The translations under genes and the position numbers were made by a program. Below the pieces are notes generated by a model. It saw only the letters and a list, made by a program, of their open reading frames with translations, searched no databases and had not been told where the DNA came from. Shown here one piece after another: positions 59,468-64,000 of a stretch of DNA of 64,000 bases (the first letter of the stretch is position 1; the number at the start of each line of letters is the position of its first letter). Where the stretch lies: assembly GCA_000238815.2 (NCBI GenBank), contig AFXB01000008.1:1-64000 (forward strand). The letters are read 5' to 3'. The DNA comes from SAR116 cluster alpha proteobacterium HIMB100. Its GTDB lineage: Bacteria > Pseudomonadota > Alphaproteobacteria > Puniceispirillales > Puniceispirillaceae.

Positions 59468-59881
59468 ATGGCACGTGTCACCGTTGAAGATTGTATTGAA
59501 AAAATTCCTAACCGGTTTGACCTTGTTCTGACGGCCGCTCAGCGGGCCCGCAATATTCAGAAAGGCGAGTTGCTGACAATTGACCGTGATGACGATAAAA
59601 ATCCGGTTATCGCTTTGCGCGAAATCGCTGACGAAACAATTGACATTCAACAGATTGAAGATCGGATTGTTCAGTCAATGCAGCGTCTGAACGAAAGTGA
59701 AGAAGAAGTGACGACAGCTGATGAGGCGGCAACAACCGCTGAAGAAGATATGTCAAATATGATCGGGCTTGAAAGCATGGATAACCTGGAAGGGTCAGGC
59801 ATGCAAATCGGCACCGGTGAAGAACTGAACGCCACTGGTTTTGAGGATGTCGACATCGCGTCTCTTGACGCTGACCAGTAA
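59468..59881 (+). CDS. rpoZ: RNA polymerase omega subunit
   Basis: 137 residues. [20 protein letters not shown] and [11 protein letters not shown] match the canonical omega N terminus. The tail is longer and very acidic (Glu, Asp, Thr and Ala rich), as is common in alphaproteobacteria. It helps assemble RNA polymerase. A GTAAGGAG ribosome binding site precedes it. rel lies 52 bases downstream, the standard neighbourhood. Confidence 0.93.
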   Translation: MARVTVEDCIEKIPNRFDLVLTAAQRARNIQKGELLTIDRDDDKNPVIALREIADETIDIQQIEDRIVQSMQRLNESEEEVTTADEAATTAEEDMSNMIGLESMDNLEGSGMQIGTGEELNATGFEDVDIASLDADQ

Positions 59882-59933
59882 ACAGCTGAAACTTAAGCCT
59901 GGTGTGTGAAATTAAGTGAACCATCAGGCAATT

Positions 59934-62135
59934 ATGGCAGCTCAGGCGAAAACAAAAACTCCAAACGCAAAGCACAGCGATCTGGTTGCTCAGGCATTCG
60001 CCCAGCTTCTTGATGTGCGGGCTGCATATGACGATGATGTTGGGCTGGATAAGCTCAGAAGAGCTTATGAATTTGGTCGGACCGCTCATGATGGGCAGAC
60101 CCGCGAAAGTGGCGAGCCTTATTTCACCCATCCTCTTCAGGTGGCATGTTTGTTGGCAGAAATGCGCCTGGATACAGACACGCTGGTTACCGCTCTGTTA
60201 CATGACACGGTTGAAGATTGTAATGTGACCCTGCAGGATATCGCCGCGCAGTTCGGCGAGAATGTGGCGATGCTGGTCGATGGGGTGACCAAGTTGAGTC
60301 GGCTGGAGCTGCAGTCTGTCGATACCAAACAGGCCGAAAATTTCCGAAAATTTGTATTGGCGGTGGGTAAAGATATTCGTGTGCTGTTGGTCAAGCTGGC
60401 TGACCGTACTCACAATATGCAGACGATCAAAGCGGTCTCCAGCCCTGAAAAAAGGCGTCGGGTTGCCACAGAAACAATGGAAATCTATGCCCCGCTTGCT
60501 GAACGGATGGGGATTACCCGGTTCCAGACAGAGCTGGAAGATCTCAGCTTTGAAATTCTGCAGCCTGAAATGCGGGATTCAATTATCAGCAGGCTGGAAT
60601 TCCTGGCGATTGAGACTGAAACAGTTGTCCCTGAAATTTGTGCTGAATTGCAATCTCTTCTTGTTGATCAGGGGATCCCTTGCGAGGTAACTGGCCGTCT
60701 GAAGACACCTTATTCAATCTCTCGTAAGATGCAGGTGAAAAACGTGACTATGGATCAGCTATCAGATGTGATGGCGTTCCGTATTATCGTCCAGGATGTG
60801 GCCAGTTGTTATCAGACGCTCGGGCGTATCCATACCACCTTTCCGGTGGTGATGGGCCGGTTTAAGGATTATATCTCCACGCCGAAAACAAATGGCTATC
60901 AGTCCCTTCATACTGGCGTTATTGGGCCAATGCGTCAGAAAATTGAAATTCAGATCCGCACCGAAGATATGGATGATATGGCGCAACGCGGTGTGGCCGC
61001 ACATTGGGACTATAAAGAAAGCTCTGCCCAGCCGGATACAGCTCACGAACGACAGGCCAGGCTGGAGACTTTCAGATGGGCACGTGAACTTGTCAGTCTT
61101 CTTGAGCTGAATGAAGAAGCTACCGAATTTCTGGAAAACACCAAGCTTGAGATGTATCAGGACAAAGTGTTTTGTTTTACCCCTAAGGGGGATTTGATCA
61201 GCCTGCCAAAAGGGGCAACCGCTATCGATTTTGCCTATGCTGTTCATACAGATGTTGGGGACAGATGTGTTGGGGTTTTGATTAATGATAAACGCCGGCA
61301 GTTGACGACAGAGCTGGTGAATGGGGATCAGGTGTCCATCATCACTGAAACAGACGCCAGCCCGCGCAGTGATTGGGAAGATTTTGCCAAAACTGGCCGC
61401 GCCCGGTCCGCGATAAAACGCTTTATCAGGCTGCAGAAACAAGAAGAATTCGCCCGTGTGGGCAAGGTGCTTTTAGAGCGGGAATACCGTTTCAGAAAAA
61501 CAAAATTCAAAGAAGCACTGGTTGAAGAATTTTTGTCTGCGTTTAATGTCAGTACCAGCACAGAGCTGTATGCTGAGATTGCCGAGGGCAATTTGAAGGC
61601 AAAAGATGTGTTTGATCGCCTTCATCCTGATCTGGCCACCACCAGCAGTGCTGACAAGAATAGCCCGCCTGCTGAAACACCGTCTGAACCATTATTTCAT
61701 GTGGATAAGGCGCATGAAGGGCTTGCTGTTCATTTGGGTAAATGTTGTCACCCGCTCCCTGGTGATAAAATTGTGGGGATTGTGACCACAGGTAAGGGCA
61801 TCACAGTTCACACTAAAAACTGCAATACGCTGGCGAAATTTGTCGAAATTCCTGAATTATGGCTGAACGTGGACTGGCCGCGAGGGGCGGTGCGCCGCTA
61901 TGCTGGACGGATCCAGGCCGTAATGGTGAACGAACCAGGGGCCCTGGCCGCGCTCTGTACGGTAATTGGCCAGCAGGCAGGCAATATTACGCATATTCAG
62001 CTGACTGAACGGAATATGAATTTTTTCACGTTCATTTTGGATATTGATGTGAAAAATCTCGAACATATTCATTCTATTATTGCAGTTTTGCGGTCCAACA
62101 AATACATAGAATCCGTAGAAAGAAGAGGATTGTAG
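59934..62135 (+). CDS. rel: Bifunctional (p)ppGpp synthetase/hydrolase
   Basis: 733 residues from ATG 59934 (AGG five bases upstream; GTG 59916 is an alternative). The N-terminal HD hydrolase carries LLHDTVEDC. The synthetase domain has GRFKDYIS, whose RxKD form is the one found in bifunctional Rel enzymes. TGS (VFCFTPKGDLISLPKGATAI), a zinc-finger-like region with GKCCHPLPGD, and a C-terminal ACT domain follow. It makes and breaks the stringent-response alarmone. Both activities look intact by motif. Confidence 0.92.
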   Translation: MAAQAKTKTPNAKHSDLVAQAFAQLLDVRAAYDDDVGLDKLRRAYEFGRTAHDGQTRESGEPYFTHPLQVACLLAEMRLDTDTLVTALLHDTVEDCNVTLQDIAAQFGENVAMLVDGVTKLSRLELQSVDTKQAENFRKFVLAVGKDIRVLLVKLADRTHNMQTIKAVSSPEKRRRVATETMEIYAPLAERMGITRFQTELEDLSFEILQPEMRDSIISRLEFLAIETETVVPEICAELQSLLVDQGIPCEVTGRLKTPYSISRKMQVKNVTMDQLSDVMAFRIIVQDVASCYQTLGRIHTTFPVVMGRFKDYISTPKTNGYQSLHTGVIGPMRQKIEIQIRTEDMDDMAQRGVAAHWDYKESSAQPDTAHERQARLETFRWARELVSLLELNEEATEFLENTKLEMYQDKVFCFTPKGDLISLPKGATAIDFAYAVHTDVGDRCVGVLINDKRRQLTTELVNGDQVSIITETDASPRSDWEDFAKTGRARSAIKRFIRLQKQEEFARVGKVLLEREYRFRKTKFKEALVEEFLSAFNVSTSTELYAEIAEGNLKAKDVFDRLHPDLATTSSADKNSPPAETPSEPLFHVDKAHEGLAVHLGKCCHPLPGDKIVGIVTTGKGITVHTKNCNTLAKFVEIPELWLNVDWPRGAVRRYAGRIQAVMVNEPGALAALCTVIGQQAGNITHIQLTERNMNFFTFILDIDVKNLEHIHSIIAVLRSNKYIESVERRGL

Positions 62136-62158
62136 CTCTTGTCTGCGGGAAGAATGTA

Positions 62159-62704
62159 ATGTTTCGACGGCGTGTACCTCTCAGCTTTTGGGCTAAAGTC
62201 AGGGAAATCCTCTGGCCGCGCAAAGGGTTTTCGCGTCTGTACAGCTATCTTGTGCAACGTGTATTGCGGATGCCGGGCTCTGCTTATTCTCTGGCCAGCG
62301 GCTTTGCTTCTGGTGTGGCGGTATCGTTTACGCCCTTGATTGGCTTTCATTTGCTGCTGGCTTTTGGTGTGGCGTATTTTCTGCGTGGCAATATGGTTAC
62401 GGCTTTCCTTGGAACGCTGGTGGGCAATCCGTGGACCTTTCCGTTGATTTTTGTTCTGCTTCAGGCGGTTGGCGACGGTCTGATTAATTATTTTGGCATT
62501 ACTGCCTTTTCTGGTCTGGCTGAAGCAACCGGTGTTTATGATCAATTTTTGGCGTATTTTATGCCGATGGCGGTCGGCGGCATGCTCTTGTTTGTACTGT
62601 CATGGCTAGTCAGCTTTTCAGTCTGTTATTGGGGTGTTATCAGTTGGCGCGCGCACCGGCTGCGGAAAAAGCAACAACGTCAGCAAATGGAAAAAGTAAT
62701 ATGA
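62159..62704 (+). CDS. DUF2062 membrane protein
   Basis: 181 residues. The stretch [20 protein letters not shown] and [14 protein letters not shown] are the DUF2062 core, in a protein with about three to four membrane helices. The function is unknown. The basic N terminus is cytosolic. It lies between rel and pdxJ, a frequent location in alphaproteobacteria, and its stop overlaps the pdxJ start by four bases (ATGA). Confidence 0.83.
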   Translation: MFRRRVPLSFWAKVREILWPRKGFSRLYSYLVQRVLRMPGSAYSLASGFASGVAVSFTPLIGFHLLLAFGVAYFLRGNMVTAFLGTLVGNPWTFPLIFVLLQAVGDGLINYFGITAFSGLAEATGVYDQFLAYFMPMAVGGMLLFVLSWLVSFSVCYWGVISWRAHRLRKKQQRQQMEKVI

Positions 62705-63438
62705 ATCCACTTCGGCTTGGGGTCAATATTGATCACATTGCAACGCTCAGAAATGCCCGTGGGGGCACACATCCTGATCCTGTTTCTGCAGCACTTCTGG
62801 CGCAGTCGGCTGGTGCAGATGGAATTACAGCTCACTTGCGAGAGGATCGCCGCCACATTCGTGATGAAGATATTTATGCGCTGAAACAGGCAATTGCCTT
62901 GCCACTGAATTTTGAAATGGCGGCTACAGATGAAATGGTGAATATTGCCTGTGATGTGAAGCCAAACGCAGCATGTCTTGTGCCTGAAAAAAGAGAAGAG
63001 CTGACCACTGAAGGCGGATTGGCAGTCGCCCGTCAAAAAGACAGGCTGTCGGGCCAGATCGACAAATTAAAGGCCGCAGGGATAAAGGTCTCGCTATTTG
63101 TTGATGCTGATGCTGACGATTTATCTGCTGCCGCACAGATTGGTGCAGATATTGTTGAGCTGCATACTGGCCGATTTTGTGATTTGCCTGCCGGGGCAGA
63201 ACGTGACACTGAATATGACCGTATTGTCTCTGCAGCCCGCTTTGCCAGCACCTGTGGCCTTGAGGTTCATGCCGGACATGGGCTGTCATTTGAAACTGCT
63301 GGACCGATTTCCCGTATCCCTGAAATTGTTGAACTGAATATTGGTCATTTTTTGATGGGCGCGGCTATGTTTACCGGCTTGTCTGACGCCATTACACAGA
63401 TGCGCCAGATCATGGATGAGGGCAGGGCGGCCATATGA
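62701..63438 (+). CDS. pdxJ: Pyridoxine 5'-phosphate synthase
   Basis: 245 residues from ATG 62701, which overlaps the DUF2062 stop. [15 protein letters not shown] at the N terminus and [11 protein letters not shown] near the C terminus are the phosphate- and substrate-binding segments, and HLREDRRHI is another conserved loop. It joins 1-deoxyxylulose 5-phosphate with 3-amino-1-hydroxyacetone phosphate to form pyridoxine phosphate. It overlaps acpS by four bases. Confidence 0.95.
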   Translation: MNPLRLGVNIDHIATLRNARGGTHPDPVSAALLAQSAGADGITAHLREDRRHIRDEDIYALKQAIALPLNFEMAATDEMVNIACDVKPNAACLVPEKREELTTEGGLAVARQKDRLSGQIDKLKAAGIKVSLFVDADADDLSAAAQIGADIVELHTGRFCDLPAGAERDTEYDRIVSAARFASTCGLEVHAGHGLSFETAGPISRIPEIVELNIGHFLMGAAMFTGLSDAITQMRQIMDEGRAAI

Positions 63439-63860
63439 TTATCGGCATCGGTCATGATATCTGTGACCAGCGGCGAATATCTCGTCTGTTTGACCGTTTT
63501 GGCCAACGTTTTGTCGGGCGTGTTTACACTGCTGACGAACAGGCAGAACTGGCCAGCCGGTCAAATAAGGCTGCCTATTTGGCGGGCCGTTTTGCGGTGA
63601 AAGAAGCTGTGTATAAAGCGTTGGCGTCAGCTGATCAAACTGGCATGCAGTGGCAACATGCACAAACTTTATCTACGGCTTCAGGCGCGCCTGCACTGAC
63701 CTTATCCGGGGCGTGTCTTGCCGGGCTGAAGAATGTATGTCCGACCGGATTTAGCCCTCATCTGCATCTATCTATCAGTGACGAGCCGCCCTATTCTTCT
63801 GCCTTTGTGGTTTTTAGTGCGCTTGCCTCTGAACAGGTCCGTCAACTTCCGCCTACTTGA
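63435..63860 (+). CDS. acpS: Holo-[acyl-carrier-protein] synthase
   Basis: 141 residues. IGIGHDICD gives the metal-binding aspartate and [11 protein letters not shown] the catalytic Glu/Lys segment. It transfers phosphopantetheine from CoA to acyl carrier protein. It starts inside the pdxJ stop (ATGA). The order pdxJ-acpS-lepB is normal for alphaproteobacteria, and panC elsewhere in the window feeds the CoA it uses. Confidence 0.93.
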   Translation: MIIGIGHDICDQRRISRLFDRFGQRFVGRVYTADEQAELASRSNKAAYLAGRFAVKEAVYKALASADQTGMQWQHAQTLSTASGAPALTLSGACLAGLKNVCPTGFSPHLHLSISDEPPYSSAFVVFSALASEQVRQLPPT

Positions 63861-63924
63861 TGTCGGCCTGTAACTGTGTTTAAAGCAAACAAGGCCCGCA
63901 TCGATAGCAAAATAGAGAACGCTC

Positions 63925-64000
63925 ATGTCATCTGAAAAACAGTCATCCTCTTCGGGTATTGTGGATACGCTGAAAACCCTTTTGATTGCTGGTGCTATTG
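63925..64000 (+). CDS. lepB: Signal peptidase I, N-terminal fragment (cut by window end)
   Basis: Only the first 25 codons from ATG 63925 are present: a polar start rich in serine, then GIVDTLKTLLIAGAI, which resembles the first membrane anchor of LepB. The call rests mainly on position after pdxJ-acpS, where lepB is usual in alphaproteobacteria; the catalytic Ser and Lys lie outside the window. Confidence 0.6.
   Translation, partial: MSSEKQSSSSGIVDTLKTLLIAGAI

Overview
The window looks like a contiguous piece of the chromosome of a marine, heterotrophic alphaproteobacterium. The clues are the gene families (DUF2842, DUF1127, DUF6165, the rpoZ–rel and pdxJ–acpS–lepB neighbourhoods, a zinc-finger DinB) and the dense set of genes for methylated osmolytes: DMSP, glycine betaine, dimethylglycine, sarcosine and other methylamines. 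The SAR116 group or a relative is my best guess. It is an inference from gene content, since I could not run a search or a phylogeny. I see no rRNA, tRNA, CRISPR array, insertion sequence, prophage or in-frame broken gene.

Layout. 0-4.3 kb: the 3' part of a giant surface protein made of exact 339-bp Calx-beta repeats followed by a probable beta-barrel. 4.4-16.4 kb: a first methylated-osmolyte block with a DMT exporter, an MttB-family methyltransferase, a dimethylglycine/sarcosine dehydrogenase-like flavoprotein, a DddQ-type DMSP lyase, a ProXWV glycine betaine importer and a DUF1989-GcvT fusion. 16.7-23.5 kb: a truncated globin, a SpoIIE-type phosphatase, a degenerate cyclase, a STAS protein, an Mla-type lipid transporter (MlaE, MlaF, MlaD and an auxiliary lipoprotein) and an RsbW-like kinase. 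23.7-24.9 kb: dmdA, the DMSP demethylase. 24.9-33.3 kb: mostly single metabolic genes (MBL hydrolase, inositol and tartrate dehydrogenase-like enzymes, hydroxypyruvate isomerase-like, panC, a beta-hydroxyacid dehydrogenase, GT9 and GST). 33.4-41.8 kb: an RND efflux pair, DUF1127, dinB, gamma-glutamylcyclotransferase, a TauE exporter and DUF2842. 42.0-48.2 kb: soxBDAG (heterotetrameric sarcosine oxidase) followed by SprT and a 2OG-Fe(II) oxygenase. 48.4-53.2 kb: hpf and a second MttB plus dehydrogenase pair. 53.2-64 kb: housekeeping genes (dehydratase, dapA, smpB, uracil glycosylase, NYN nuclease, folK, a BCCT transporter, rpoZ, rel, DUF2062, pdxJ, acpS and the start of lepB).

How it fits together. 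Osmolytes would enter through ProXWV or the BCCT carrier. DMSP could be demethylated by DmdA or cleaved by DddQ. Glycine betaine and its relatives would be stripped of methyl groups by the MttB-type enzymes, the GcvT-FAD oxidoreductases and SoxBDAG, feeding one-carbon units to folate. The most unusual arrangement is at 16.7-23.5 kb. All parts of a kinase/phosphatase/STAS partner switch surround a lipid transporter whose known homologues carry a STAS subunit (MlaB), and no sigma factor is in sight. I propose that the switch may act on the transporter itself.
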